Source: CAVOXO01 sp963700425 (GTDB taxonomy: Bacteria > Actinomycetota > Acidimicrobiia > Acidimicrobiales > Microtrichaceae). Taken from it: a stretch of 64,000 nucleotides of DNA. Position numbers and translations under genes: made by a program. Below, piece by piece: positions 25,275 to 33,584 of the stretch; within the stretch, counting starts at the first letter, position 1, and each line of letters starts with the position of its first letter. Under the pieces are notes generated by a model. It was not told the DNA's origin and searched no databases. It was given only the letters and a program-made list of their open reading frames with translations. Location: the NCBI GenBank assembly GCA_963700425.1, contig CAVOXO010000001.1:372001-436000 (forward strand), in the 5' to 3' direction.

Positions 25275-26732
25275 ATGTTGGACATCAAGCTGGCCCGAAG
25301 CCCCGGACGCGCCGCGGTGGTGGGCCGACTCGTGCCCTCGGACCGTCTCAAGATGGCCGGTGTCGAGCGAAAGCTGCTGACTCGACTCTCTTTCGACGGT
25401 TCGGTCGGCGCGTCCGCGGTCGTGACGGGCGACGATCCCGCAGTGACGGTTCTGGTCGGAGTGGGGGAGAGCGGCGACGTCTCTGCCGACGTCATCCGTG
25501 CGGCCGCGGCCGCGTTCGTCCGTGCCGTCACGTCGCATGCAACGGTTGCTCTCGATCTCACCGCGGTCGAGGATCTGATCGACATCGACACGGCGGTCGG
25601 AGCAGCGACCGAGGGTGCGATGTTGGCGGGGTATACGTTCGTCACCTACAAGGACCTGCCGGACACCCACAGACTCCGCTCGGTGACACTCGTCGCCCCC
25701 TCCGGTGGCAAGCACGGTCTCGAGCGCGGGCGATCCGTCGCCGCAGCCGTGTGCTTCGCCCGCGATCTGGTCAACGAGCCGGGTGGCGTTCTCACACCGG
25801 TCGAGTTCGCTCGTCGTACCGAGGAGCGAGCCGAGGCCGCCGGGCTCACCGTCGAGGTCATGGACGAGGCGCAGATCGCGGCTGCGGATCTCGGCGGGCT
25901 GATGGCCGTCAGCCGGGGATCTGATCAGCCCGCCCGATTCGTGAAGCTCACCTACGAGCCCGAGGAAGCGACCGGATCGGTGGCTCTCGTCGGCAAGGGC
26001 ATCACGTTCGATTCGGGAGGACTCTCGATCAAGTCGGGCGAGGGCATGATGACCATGAAGTGCGACATGGGGGGAGCGGCCGCCGTCATCGCGGCCATGT
26101 GCGCTCTGCCCGCCCTCGGTGTGGGCGTGAAGGTGACGAGCTACACCCCGATGACCGACAACATGTTGGGCGGTGACGCCCAACGGCCCGGCGATGTGTT
26201 CCGGGCCCACAACGGGAAGTCGGTCGAGGTGCTCAACACCGACGCCGAGGGCCGTCTGGTCCTGGCCGACGCTCTGTCTCTGGCATCGGCGGATGAGCCC
26301 GACGCCATCGTCGACCTCGCCACCCTGACCGGCGCCGCCGTGGTCGCTCTCGGCGATCGCATCGCCGCGCTGATGGGCAACGACGACGACCTCATCGCAG
26401 AACTCGAGGACGCGTCGTTCACATCGGGCGAGGCCTTGTGGAACCTCCCGCTGCCCGCGGAGTATCGCAAGTTGCTGGACTCGCCGATTGCCGACCTCAA
26501 GAACATCGGAGGGCGCAGCGCCGGTGCTCTGACCGCAGGACTCTTCCTCTCGGAGTTCGTCGCCGAGGGCATCGCGTGGGCGCACATCGACATCGCCGGT
26601 CCCGCCTTCACCGACGCCGATGACGGCGAGATCACCCAGGGTGGCACCGGTTTCGGCGTTCGGGTCCTACTGGCCTGGCTCGAAGCCCGGGGAGGCGACA
26701 CGGCCCTCATCCCGGAGGACGCGAGCCTCTGA
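25275..26732 (+). CDS. pepA: Leucyl aminopeptidase (M17)
   Basis: 485 residues. The C-terminal catalytic domain has the metal and active-site residues in LVGKGITFDSGGLSIKSG (Lys and Asp), MTMKCDMGGAAAVIAAM (Asp) and the M17 signature VLNTDAEGRLVLADALSL (Asp and Glu). The N-terminal domain is the weakly conserved macro-like module. It frees N-terminal residues from peptides in the cytosol as a hexamer. ATG 25275 is chosen because GGAGG lies 7 bases upstream; the frame opens at a TTG at 25263 inside that site. The last 26 bases overlap the convergent repeat-protein gene. Confidence 0.94.
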   Translation: MLDIKLARSPGRAAVVGRLVPSDRLKMAGVERKLLTRLSFDGSVGASAVVTGDDPAVTVLVGVGESGDVSADVIRAAAAAFVRAVTSHATVALDLTAVEDLIDIDTAVGAATEGAMLAGYTFVTYKDLPDTHRLRSVTLVAPSGGKHGLERGRSVAAAVCFARDLVNEPGGVLTPVEFARRTEERAEAAGLTVEVMDEAQIAAADLGGLMAVSRGSDQPARFVKLTYEPEEATGSVALVGKGITFDSGGLSIKSGEGMMTMKCDMGGAAAVIAAMCALPALGVGVKVTSYTPMTDNMLGGDAQRPGDVFRAHNGKSVEVLNTDAEGRLVLADALSLASADEPDAIVDLATLTGAAVVALGDRIAALMGNDDDLIAELEDASFTSGEALWNLPLPAEYRKLLDSPIADLKNIGGRSAGALTAGLFLSEFVAEGIAWAHIDIAGPAFTDADDGEITQGGTGFGVRVLLAWLEARGGDTALIPEDASL

Positions 26733-27006
26733 TGCCCACGAGAGGGCGGTTGTCGCGCATGAGGATCCCGCCCTCCGACCTGATCGACAGAATCGATCCC
26801 GCCGAACCGATCGACAGGATGGATCCCGCGCTGCCGACGCTGAGAATGGATCCCGCCGAGAATGCGCAGAGCAGGGATCCCGCGGACCCGATACTCAGGC
26901 ACGAGAGGAATGAGCCGACGGACCGGGCGGACCCGACCGACCATCGGCTGCGCCACGAGAATCCGGTCGACGGTGCGACATCGATCACAGGCGGTACGAG
27001 GCTCAT
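26707..27006 (-). CDS. Serine/glycine nonapeptide-repeat protein, unknown function
   Basis: 99 residues. After MSLVPPVIDVAPSTGFSWRS comes a run of near-identical nine-residue units with consensus ILS-I/V-GSAGS (best copies ILSVGSAGS, ILSIGSAGS, ILSIRSEGG), then a short basic tail. The unit alternates small and aliphatic residues, as in beta-solenoid repeats, and no signal peptide is seen. The ATG at 27006 has TACGTT six bases ahead, a leaderless start, which is why I prefer this strand to the open frame on the other one. I have seen such repeat proteins as hypothetical proteins in actinomycetes; no function is known to me. Confidence 0.6.
   Translation of the reverse strand: MSLVPPVIDVAPSTGFSWRSRWSVGSARSVGSFLSCLSIGSAGSLLCAFSAGSILSVGSAGSILSIGSAGSILSIRSEGGILMRDNRPLVGIRGSRPPG
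26761..26943 (-). repeat. Degenerate 27-bp coding repeats
   Basis: These encode the SAGSILSIG units; GCGGGATCC recurs about every 27-36 bases, so GGATCC sites are unusually dense here. Confidence 0.65.
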
Positions 27007-27012
27007 CGTCGC

Positions 27013-27018
27013 AACGTA
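27013..27018 (-). promoter_or_regulatory. -10 box of a leaderless start (repeat protein)
   Basis: TACGTT on the minus strand, 6 bases before the ATG at 27006. Confidence 0.5.
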
Positions 27019-27076
27019 GCGGGCCCCGACGACGCGACGCGCCGGGGCCGGCGGGTGACGAGGCCCGGGGTGGGAG

Positions 27077-27700
27077 TCATTCCATGGTTCGCTCCACGGC
27101 CCAGGCCACCGCGTCGTGAGCGACGGGCGGCGGGAATCCCCAACCCCTGAGCTCCCGCTCGATGACGGCAAAGGGGTCGCCCGCCCGGGCCAGTCCGAGC
27201 GCCGCCGCCCGGGCTCGTCGCCGCTCGTCGGGATCCTGGTGGCGGGCCGCCCACTCGTCGTGGGCGTTCTGCACGGCGTCGGGGAGGCGATCGAGTTGCC
27301 GACGGGTGAGCGGTGGGAGGTGCCGGCGGACCGACAGGCGGTCGGGCCCGACCCGTTGAGCGAGCCCGAACTGGCAGATCCGGTTGATGGTCCTCTGGAC
27401 CGACGAGTTCGGCCCGGTCGCTTCACCGAGTCCGAGGGCTTTTCCCGTGTCCGAGAGGTCGATCCGGAATCCTGAGGGGAGCGAATCGAGTCCCCGGGCG
27501 AATCGGCGGAGGAGCCACGTCGCCGACGGGCCGATGAGACCCAGCCAGAACCGTTCGACGTAGGCCGACCGCGGATCGTATCCCTGGCTCGCGAGGACGG
27601 GATCGTCCCAAGAGACGATCTCCAGGATGCTCGACTCCGACGGGGCTGTGGCGGGCGGCGAGGCATCCTCGGTAATGGGTCCGGTGATGGGGGTGGACAT
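27077..27700 (-). CDS. Conserved-looking hypothetical actinobacterial protein
   Basis: 207 residues, soluble. The N-terminal 25 residues are Thr/Pro-rich. Then come WDDPVLASQGYDPRSAYVER, FWLGLIGPSATWLLRRFARG, SVQRTINRICQFGLAQ and LSVRRHLPPLTRRQLDRLP, an Arg-rich, helical protein with no catalytic motif that I can name. The ATG at 27700 has GGGAG seven bases upstream and a TATAGT promoter about 45 bases upstream. I believe similar proteins occur widely in actinomycetes without known function. Divergent from the sirtuin gene. Confidence 0.7.
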   Translation of the reverse strand: MSTPITGPITEDASPPATAPSESSILEIVSWDDPVLASQGYDPRSAYVERFWLGLIGPSATWLLRRFARGLDSLPSGFRIDLSDTGKALGLGEATGPNSSVQRTINRICQFGLAQRVGPDRLSVRRHLPPLTRRQLDRLPDAVQNAHDEWAARHQDPDERRRARAAALGLARAGDPFAVIERELRGWGFPPPVAHDAVAWAVERTME

Positions 27701-27736
27701 GACATGCTCCCTGTGACGAGATCGCAGGGGGAAGAA

Positions 27737-27757
27737 ATGTCACTATATTTCATGTCA
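27737..27757 (-). promoter_or_regulatory. AT-rich promoter with repeated ATGTCA boxes
   Basis: On the minus strand TATAGT (27742-27747) is the -10 box for the gene starting at 27700. ATGTCA occurs on the plus strand at 27737 and 27752, one helical turn and a half apart, straddling that box; CATGTCATTTCATG is near-palindromic. A regulator site is possible. Confidence 0.45.
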
Positions 27758-27792
27758 TTTCATGCATCCACCGCATCGACTCGGTCGGCGCG

Positions 27793-28563
27793 GTGAGCAG
27801 CGACGCCACCACCGTCCGGCGCGCCCGCGAGGTGCTGGCCGACGCAGGTCGAGTGGTCGTCCTGACGGGGGCGGGCATCTCGACCGATTCGGGCATCCCC
27901 GATTTCCGGGGGCCGAAGGGAGTGTGGACCAGAGACCCTTCGGCGGAGAGGCTCGCGACGCTCGACGTCTACATGTCGGACCCCGATGCCAGAGTTCGTG
28001 CCTGGGCCTCCCGGGTCGACAATCCGGCGTGGGCCGCCGAACCCAACGCCGGTCACGACGCCCTGGTCAGACTGGAACGGACCGGGCGCCTCGATCTCCT
28101 GGTGACGCAGAACATCGACGGACTACATCAGATCGCGGGGTCCGATCCGGCTCGCACGGTCGAGATCCACGGAACGATCCGGGACGTCGTGTGCATGACC
28201 TGTGGTGACCGACACCCCTCGCAACGAACCCTCGATCGGGTGAGGCTCGGAGAGGGCGATCCCCAGTGCCTGATCTGCGGGGGAATCCTGAAGTCGGCCA
28301 CGATCAGCTTCGGTCAACAACTGGTCGCCGACGACCTCGAACGAGCCTTCGCCGCGGCCCGGTCGTGCGACGTGCTCATGGCGGTCGGATCGACCCTGTC
28401 GGTCTTCCCCGTGGCCAACATGGTTCCCCTGGCGGCGTCGGTCGGATCGGCGATCGTGATCGTCAACGGCGCGGACACGGAGATGGACGACCTCGCCGAC
28501 GTGGTCCTCCGGGGCTCGATCTCCCATGCCCTCCAGGAGATCATTCCTCCGGATCGACCCTGA
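27793..28563 (+). CDS. cobB: NAD-dependent protein deacylase (sirtuin)
   Basis: 256 residues. Sirtuin motifs in order: VLTGAGISTDSGIPDFRG with GVWTRDP, VTQNIDGLHQIAGS, the catalytic His in VEIHGTIRDVVC, two zinc pairs CMTC and CLIC, VGSTLSVFPVANM and IVIVNGADTEMDD. It removes acyl groups from lysines using NAD. The Ala-Arg-Tyr/Arg residues that mark CobB-type desuccinylases are not seen, so plain deacetylase is likelier. Start GTG 27793 has no clear Shine-Dalgarno. It overlaps the convergent asparaginase gene by 23 bases. Confidence 0.92.
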   Translation: MSSDATTVRRAREVLADAGRVVVLTGAGISTDSGIPDFRGPKGVWTRDPSAERLATLDVYMSDPDARVRAWASRVDNPAWAAEPNAGHDALVRLERTGRLDLLVTQNIDGLHQIAGSDPARTVEIHGTIRDVVCMTCGDRHPSQRTLDRVRLGEGDPQCLICGGILKSATISFGQQLVADDLERAFAAARSCDVLMAVGSTLSVFPVANMVPLAASVGSAIVIVNGADTEMDDLADVVLRGSISHALQEIIPPDRP

Positions 28564-29470
28564 CCGCTCGCAGCTCGCCCACCGGTTTGCCGCTTGCGTC
28601 ACGGTTCACGACCGACCCTGGAGAGCGACCCTCGGCCCTGCCGACGGACCAGCCCGTCCACGCCGTTGCCAGGGTCCTGACGGCTGGGGTCATGGCCCGG
28701 CGCGCCCCGTCGGCCACCCGGACGACCAGCGCAGCGTCGGGCGTGGCGGCAACGGTGAGGCCTTCGGCTCCGTACTTCGCCACCAGAGCCGGGTTGTGGA
28801 TCATCATCTCGCCATCGATTCCGGCGTAGGAGCCGACGATGGCGGGGTGGGCGCGCATGGCGTCGGCCACCCGATCGAGCCCCGAGACCTCCGAGTGTCC
28901 CCCGGCGAGCGCGACGAACATCCGGCCGATGGTGGCCATCGGCAGTCCGTGTGCCGTCATGCCGCAGTTGTCGGGAGCGAGGACGGGGCGCGCCCCGGCT
29001 GCGACGCCGACCGATTCGGCCATGGCGTGTTGCACCGGGTGGTCGGGATCGAGGTAGGTGGCCGGGTCCCAACCGCGGGCCACGCACCAGGCCAGCGCGA
29101 GGGCGTGGTTGCCTGAACACTGATGGTGGAGAGGGCCTCCCTGGCCATCGTTCCCGGGCGTCAACATCGAGCGGTCGACGCCGGCCGAGTCGAGGATCTC
29201 CTTCACGGTGGCGACCGAGCTCTCATCGCCCCCGTGCGACGAGCAGCCGATGGCCAGATGGCGGTCGTCGAGCCCGAATGCCTCGAGTACTCCTGCGTCG
29301 ACCGCTCCGGCGGCCTGGAAGGGTTTGGCGGCCGAACGGAGGAAGATCACGCGTTCGCCGTCGCCCGGGAGGGTCTCGGAGATCGTCGCTCCCTCGCGAT
29401 CCGTCATCACCGCCCACAGGGTGTGGCGGCTCTCGACGAGTTCGCCCCGGGTGACCTGAACCTCCCACAT
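28541..29470 (-). CDS. L-asparaginase II family protein
   Basis: 309 residues. The Asparaginase_II family pattern is clear: RGELVESRHTLWAVM, IFLRSAAKPFQA (the SAAKP box), HLAIGCSSHGGDE, HHQCSGNHALALAW, APDNCGMTAHGLPM and the IVGSYAGIDGEMMIHNP region. These enzymes hydrolyse asparagine to aspartate and ammonia; activity has been shown for few members. The start is put at ATG 29470 since a TAGCGT box lies 7 bases before it; the open frame reaches 29500. Confidence 0.88.
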   Translation of the reverse strand: MWEVQVTRGELVESRHTLWAVMTDREGATISETLPGDGERVIFLRSAAKPFQAAGAVDAGVLEAFGLDDRHLAIGCSSHGGDESSVATVKEILDSAGVDRSMLTPGNDGQGGPLHHQCSGNHALALAWCVARGWDPATYLDPDHPVQHAMAESVGVAAGARPVLAPDNCGMTAHGLPMATIGRMFVALAGGHSEVSGLDRVADAMRAHPAIVGSYAGIDGEMMIHNPALVAKYGAEGLTVAATPDAALVVRVADGARRAMTPAVRTLATAWTGWSVGRAEGRSPGSVVNRDASGKPVGELRAVRVDPEE

Positions 29471-29477
29471 CGCGGCC

Positions 29478-29483
29478 ACGCTA
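29478..29483 (-). promoter_or_regulatory. -10 box of a leaderless start (asparaginase)
   Basis: TAGCGT on the minus strand, 7 bases before the ATG at 29470. Confidence 0.5.
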
Positions 29484-29514
29484 CCGGCCGGGGAATACAT
29501 CGGGTTCGCTATTG

Positions 29515-29533
29515 TTGACCAACTTGGTAGGCT
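29515..29533 (+). promoter_or_regulatory. Inverted repeat in the rhodanese-ThiF promoter
   Basis: TTGACCAACTTGGTAGGCT contains the perfect 11-base inverted repeat ACCAACTTGGT (29518-29528) directly before the -10-like TAGGCT. The layout suggests repressor control; the form loosely resembles Rrf2-type (IscR/CymR) sites. Confidence 0.4.
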
Positions 29534-29583
29534 TTTCAGTCTGCACCAGTCGTCGTGTCCCTCACCTCTCTCGGACGGTTTCC

Positions 29584-30759
29584 ATGACCAGCTTTCGCGA
29601 ACTCCTCACTGCAACAAAAGGCGAGATCCGTGAGGTCTCCACGGGCGAGGCCGAGGAGCTTCGCTCGGGAGGGCACACGTTCCTCGATGTGAGGGAGGCC
29701 GACGAGTTCGAACAGGGCTCGATACCACGTGCGGTCTTCATCCCCCGCGGCCATCTCGAAGGCCAGGTCGAGAACCGCATAGCCGACAAGGACACGCCCG
29801 TCGTCGTCTACTGCGCAGGCGGCGTCCGGTCCGCGTTCGCAGCCAAGACGTTGTCGGAGCTCGGCTATTCCGACGTCGTCTCGATGGTGGGCGGTTTCAA
29901 CAAGTGGAAGGACGAGAGTCGCGAGTGGTCGACCCCCCGGGTTCTCACCCCCGAGCAGCGGAACCGGTACCAGCGGCACCTGCTCGTCCCCGAGGTCGGC
30001 GACGAGGGCCAGCAGAAGCTTCTCGACTCGAAGGTGCTGCTCCTGGGAGCCGGCGGTCTCGGTTCTCCCGCCGCTCTCTATCTGGCCGCAGCCGGGGTCG
30101 GGACACTCGGCATCGTGGACATGGACGTGGTGGACGAGTCCAACCTCCAGCGCCAGATACTCCACAACATGGACCGGATCGGTGACCGAAAGGTCGACTC
30201 TGCGAAGAAGACCCTCACGGCGCTCAACCCTGACGTCAACGTCGTGACCTACGACGTCCGTCTCGACGCCTCCAACATCGAGGACGTCATCGCCGGCTAC
30301 GACGTCATCATCGACGGCGCCGACAACTTCCCGGTGCGCTACATGCTCAACGACGCGTCGGTGAAGCTCGGGATTCCGGTCGTTCACGGCTCGATCTTCC
30401 GATTCGAAGGCCAGGTCACGGTCTTTCACCCGCTGCACGGACCGACCTACCGCGACATGCTGCCCGAGCCTCCACCGCCCGAGATGGCACCCAGCTGCGC
30501 GGAGGCCGGTGTCCTCGGCGCCCTTCCCGGCATCATCGGCACGGTTCAGGCGGTCGAGGCCCTCAAGCTGTTGCTGGGCATCGGTGACAGCCTCATCGGC
30601 CGCTACCTGACCTTCGATGCGCTCGACATGGAGTTCCGCGAGTTCAAGATCCAGGTCGACCCCACCAACGAGATCACGTGGGCCAACCGGGACGCGATCC
30701 AGGTGATCGAACTCGAAGGGCACTGCTCGCCGGCCCCCCTCGTCGCGCCTGCCGGCTGA
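29584..30759 (+). CDS. Rhodanese-ThiF fusion, MoeB/MoeZ-like sulfur-carrier adenylyltransferase
   Basis: 391 residues. Rhodanese domain at residues 1-105 with the persulfide cysteine in VVVYCAGGVRSAFA. ThiF/E1-like domain (about 120-391) with LTPEQRNRYQRHLLVPEVG, ATP loop LLLGAGGLGSPAALYLAAAG, Arg finger NLQRQILHNMDRIG, DGADNFPVRYMLND and the cysteine in MAPSCAEAGVLGALPG. It should adenylate the C-terminus of a ubiquitin-like sulfur carrier (MoaD/ThiS/CysO) and hand on sulfur from the rhodanese. Domain order is reversed compared with MoeZ, whose rhodanese is C-terminal, and the usual pair of zinc CxxC motifs is absent. ATG 29584 lacks a clear Shine-Dalgarno. Confidence 0.88.
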   Translation: MTSFRELLTATKGEIREVSTGEAEELRSGGHTFLDVREADEFEQGSIPRAVFIPRGHLEGQVENRIADKDTPVVVYCAGGVRSAFAAKTLSELGYSDVVSMVGGFNKWKDESREWSTPRVLTPEQRNRYQRHLLVPEVGDEGQQKLLDSKVLLLGAGGLGSPAALYLAAAGVGTLGIVDMDVVDESNLQRQILHNMDRIGDRKVDSAKKTLTALNPDVNVVTYDVRLDASNIEDVIAGYDVIIDGADNFPVRYMLNDASVKLGIPVVHGSIFRFEGQVTVFHPLHGPTYRDMLPEPPPPEMAPSCAEAGVLGALPGIIGTVQAVEALKLLLGIGDSLIGRYLTFDALDMEFREFKIQVDPTNEITWANRDAIQVIELEGHCSPAPLVAPAG

Positions 30760-30764
30760 GAGAG

Positions 30765-30782
30765 CGCGGCGGGTCCGCCGCG
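30765..30782. terminator. GC-rich hairpin between convergent genes
   Basis: CGCGGCG-GGTC-CGCCGCG, a perfect 7-bp stem, 6 bases after the rhodanese-ThiF stop and 26 before the acetyltransferase stop. There is no T-run, as usual in high-GC actinomycetes. Confidence 0.45.
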
Positions 30783-30807
30783 GCGGGGGCCGACTCAGCC
30801 GGGGTGG

Positions 30808-31344
30808 TCAGGTCTCGGCGCAGGTGTCACAGTCGAACGATGACGGAGCGGTGTCGGGCTCACGGGAGATGATCTGCCCGCAACGACACACCCAGCCGAC
30901 CGGTCGCGCCGGATTGCCCACCACCAACTGGTGATCCGCGACGTCGCGGGTGACCACCGACCCGGCCCCCACCATGGCGTAGGTCCCGATGACGGTGCCG
31001 CACTTGACCGTCGCGTTGGCGCCGACGGAGGCGCCGTGGCGAACGGTCGTCGGCACGACGATCCACCCGTCGTTCACGGCTCGGGGGTACAGGTCGTTGG
31101 TGAACACGGCGGACGGGCCCACGAACACCTCGTCCTCGATGGTCACGCCGACATAGACGCTGACGTTGTTCTGGATCTTGACCCGCTCACCGATGACGAC
31201 GCCCGCGTCCACGTAGACGTTCTTGCCGAGTTGCGAGTCCGCGCCGATGGTCGATCCTCCGCGCACGTGGCAGTGGTGCCAGATGCGGGCGCCGTCACCG
31301 ACGCTGACGTCCTCTTCGATCTCGGCGGTGGGGTGTGCGTACAC
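30808..31344 (-). CDS. Left-handed beta-helix acetyltransferase, WbpD/MMP0350-like
   Basis: 178 residues. Hexapeptide repeats run from IEEDVSVGDGARIWHHCHVR through IGADSQLGKNVYVDAGVVIG and VKIQNNVSVYVGVTIEDEVF to GTVIGTYAMVGAGSVVTRDV. The HHCHV start and VFTNDLYPRA are typical of N-acetyltransferases acting on UDP-3-amino-uronic sugars (WbpD, MMP0350) and dTDP-amino sugars. A short cysteine tail CRC...CDTC could hold a metal. It is 17 kb from the aminotransferase/dehydrogenase pair (48680-50718) that would make its substrate. The GTG start is leaderless. Confidence 0.82.
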   Translation of the reverse strand: MYAHPTAEIEEDVSVGDGARIWHHCHVRGGSTIGADSQLGKNVYVDAGVVIGERVKIQNNVSVYVGVTIEDEVFVGPSAVFTNDLYPRAVNDGWIVVPTTVRHGASVGANATVKCGTVIGTYAMVGAGSVVTRDVADHQLVVGNPARPVGWVCRCGQIISREPDTAPSSFDCDTCAET

Positions 31345-31352
31345 GGTCGTGA

Positions 31353-31358
31353 ACTCTA
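31353..31358 (-). promoter_or_regulatory. -10 box of a leaderless start (acetyltransferase)
   Basis: TAGAGT on the minus strand, 8 bases before GTG 31344. Confidence 0.45.
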
Positions 31359-31405
31359 ACGGCCTCTCCGTCGCTGCCGTCGCGAACCCGACTTCTCACC
31401 CGGGG

Positions 31406-32338
31406 TCACGACCTGACGCCGGGGACGTTCAGCGTCAGCCCGGTCTCCCGCTCGGACACCGACCACAACGTGTCGATCGCCCTCTGCATGCCCCAGCGCC
31501 GCAGAATCGGCTTCTTCACGGCCCGACCGTTGTTGACGAACATGGGGCCATAGAACTCGCCGCCCCGGGCCCGGGGATCCGTTGCGGCCCGGAGCTGAGG
31601 ACGGGCACCGACGTCGGCCGACATGCCCGTGCGAGCGGCCAGCGAATGGAAGAACGGCGCGGCCCATCCGCCGCCACCCTCCTCGACCGTGGTCGCCTGG
31701 AGGTCGGTGTTCGACAGCCCCGGGTGGGCGATCAGGCTCTGCGCGGAGACGCCGGCGGCGTCGAAGCGTTGCTGGAGGCCGAGACCGAAGTGGAAGTTGG
31801 CGAGCTTGGCCTGCCCGTAGGCACGCCAAGGCTTGTACCGCCCCTCCCTATGCGGATTGGCCGGGTCGACGGCGCGTCCGATGTGGTGGGCGGTGCTCGT
31901 GACCGTGACGATCCGAGCCGCGTCGGCGCTCAGCAACGACGGCATCAGGTGCGCCGTGAGCGCGAAGTGCCCGAGGTGGTTGACGCCGAACTGCATCTCG
32001 AAGCCGTCGACGGTCTTCCGCTGTGGCATCGCCATCAGACCCGCATTGTTGACGAGGATGTCGATGGCGTCGTGCGCGGACGCCACCGTCCCGGCGGCAG
32101 TTCGGATCGACCCCAGGTCACCGAGGTCGATCTCCACGATGTCGAGAGAGGCGTCGGGGTGCCGTCGCAGGATCTCGGTCCGGGCGGACCGCGCCTTGTC
32201 CTGATTGCGCGCGGCCATGATGACGTGTGCCCCGGCGCCGCCGAGAGCTGCAGCGGTCTCGAGACCGAGGCCTCCGTTGGCGCCGGTGACCACGGCCGTT
32301 CGTCCGCTCAGATCGGGTATGTCCGCTGCGGTCCACAT
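31406..32338 (-). CDS. SDR oxidoreductase, retinol dehydrogenase/protochlorophyllide reductase-like
   Basis: 310 residues, longer than classical SDRs, with the extra C-terminal part of the RDH/POR-like group. NADP loop AVVTGANGGLGLETAAALGG followed by MAARNQDKA, where the Arg after Ala-Ala favours NADPH; ILVNNAGLMAMP; NHLGHFALTAHLMP; IVTVTSTAHH with the catalytic Ser; and the Tyr/Lys pair in AYGQAKLAN. Substrate unknown. The ATG at 32338 has GGAG 10 bases upstream; the frame is open to 32368. Confidence 0.82.
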   Translation of the reverse strand: MWTAADIPDLSGRTAVVTGANGGLGLETAAALGGAGAHVIMAARNQDKARSARTEILRRHPDASLDIVEIDLGDLGSIRTAAGTVASAHDAIDILVNNAGLMAMPQRKTVDGFEMQFGVNHLGHFALTAHLMPSLLSADAARIVTVTSTAHHIGRAVDPANPHREGRYKPWRAYGQAKLANFHFGLGLQQRFDAAGVSAQSLIAHPGLSNTDLQATTVEEGGGGWAAPFFHSLAARTGMSADVGARPQLRAATDPRARGGEFYGPMFVNNGRAVKKPILRRWGMQRAIDTLWSVSERETGLTLNVPGVRS

Positions 32339-32458
32339 GTTGGAGGCTCCGTGTGACTGAATGTCCACTCATTCTTCCGACTTCGGCGCGCGACCGACCA
32401 CTCGACGGCTGCCCCGATCAGGGCTCCGTTCGCCAAACACTGCTAGAACCGTGCGTCT

Positions 32459-33568
32459 GTGAAGGGACTGATCCTCTCGGGCGGTGCGGGCACCCGTCTC
32501 CGACCCATCACCCACACCAGTGCCAAGCAACTGGTCCCCGTCGCCAACAAGCCGATCCTGTTCTACGGAATCGAGGACATGGCGGCGGCCGGCATCACCG
32601 ACATCGGGATCATCATCGGTGAGACGGGTGCGGAGATCATCGAGGCCGTCGGCGACGGCTCCGCCTTCGGCGTGAACGTCACCTACATCCGCCAGGACCA
32701 GCCGCTCGGGCTCGCCCACTGCGTGCTCATCGCCCGTGATTTCCTGGGCGATGACGACTTCGTGATGTACCTCGGCGACAACATGTTGCAGCAGGGTCTG
32801 GTCGACTTCATCTCTCGATTCGAGGAGGACCGGGTCAGCGCGGACAATGCCCCTCTTCAAACGGGCCACCAACCGCACGCCGCCGCGCAGATCCTCCTGT
32901 GCCGGGTGCCCGACCCTCATCGCTTCGGGGTGGCCGATGTCGACGCCGACGGTCATGTGGTCGGGCTCGTCGAGAAACCGGAGAACCCGCCGTCGGATTT
33001 GGCGCTCGTGGGCGTCTATCTGTTCTCGTCGGCGGTACACGAGGCGGTGGCGTCCATCAGTCCGTCGCCCCGCGGCGAGTTGGAGATCACCGACGCGCTG
33101 GCCTGGCTCATCGACCACGGCCATCGCGTCCGCGCCGATCTCGTGGAGGGATGGTGGCTCGACACCGGGAAGAAGGACCCGCTCCTCGAATCGAACCGCC
33201 GGGTGCTCGACGTCATCGAGGGTCGCATCGACGGTGACGTCGACGCGGACAGTTCGGTCGACGGACGGGTCGTCATCGAGAGGGGTGCCAGCCTGGTCCG
33301 CTCGGTGGTCCGAGGTCCGGCGATCATCGGAGCGGGTTCGGAGATCGTCGACAGCTACATCGGTCCGTTCACCGCGGTCGCGGACGATTGCCGAATCCTG
33401 AACTCCGAGATCGAGAACTCGGTGGTGCTGGCCCGGGCTTCCATCGCCGGAGTCGGTCGACTGGTGGACTCGCTGATCGGCCGCGACACCGAGGTGAGCC
33501 GATCGACCCAGAAGCCGGCGGCAACCCGTCTCATGATCGGCGATCATTGTTCGGTCGATCTAGTGTGA
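32459..33568 (+). CDS. rmlA: Glucose-1-phosphate thymidylyltransferase, long form
   Basis: 369 residues. The nucleotidyltransferase N-half has KGLILSGGAGTRLRPITHTS, KQLVPVANKPILFYG and FVMYLGDNMLQQGLVDF. The C-terminal third is a left-handed helix (IIGAGSEIVDSYIGPFTAVA), as in the longer RmlA-type enzymes of rhamnose and deoxysugar operons (TIGR01208-like). It joins dTTP and glucose-1-phosphate to make dTDP-glucose, the first step to dTDP-rhamnose. GTG 32459 is the start; a TAGAAC box lies 9 bases ahead, and there is no Shine-Dalgarno. First gene of the rml operon, 16 bases before rmlC. Confidence 0.9.
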   Translation: MKGLILSGGAGTRLRPITHTSAKQLVPVANKPILFYGIEDMAAAGITDIGIIIGETGAEIIEAVGDGSAFGVNVTYIRQDQPLGLAHCVLIARDFLGDDDFVMYLGDNMLQQGLVDFISRFEEDRVSADNAPLQTGHQPHAAAQILLCRVPDPHRFGVADVDADGHVVGLVEKPENPPSDLALVGVYLFSSAVHEAVASISPSPRGELEITDALAWLIDHGHRVRADLVEGWWLDTGKKDPLLESNRRVLDVIEGRIDGDVDADSSVDGRVVIERGASLVRSVVRGPAIIGAGSEIVDSYIGPFTAVADDCRILNSEIENSVVLARASIAGVGRLVDSLIGRDTEVSRSTQKPAATRLMIGDHCSVDLV

Positions 33569-33584
33569 ACCGTCACCCCGCACC

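Noticed and set aside
26732..27019. Open plus-strand frame of 95 codons starting in the pepA stop (ATGA)
   Set aside because: It is antisense to the nonapeptide-repeat gene, has biased Asp/Pro/Arg composition typical of a mirror frame, and the minus strand has the -10 box and the repeat pattern.
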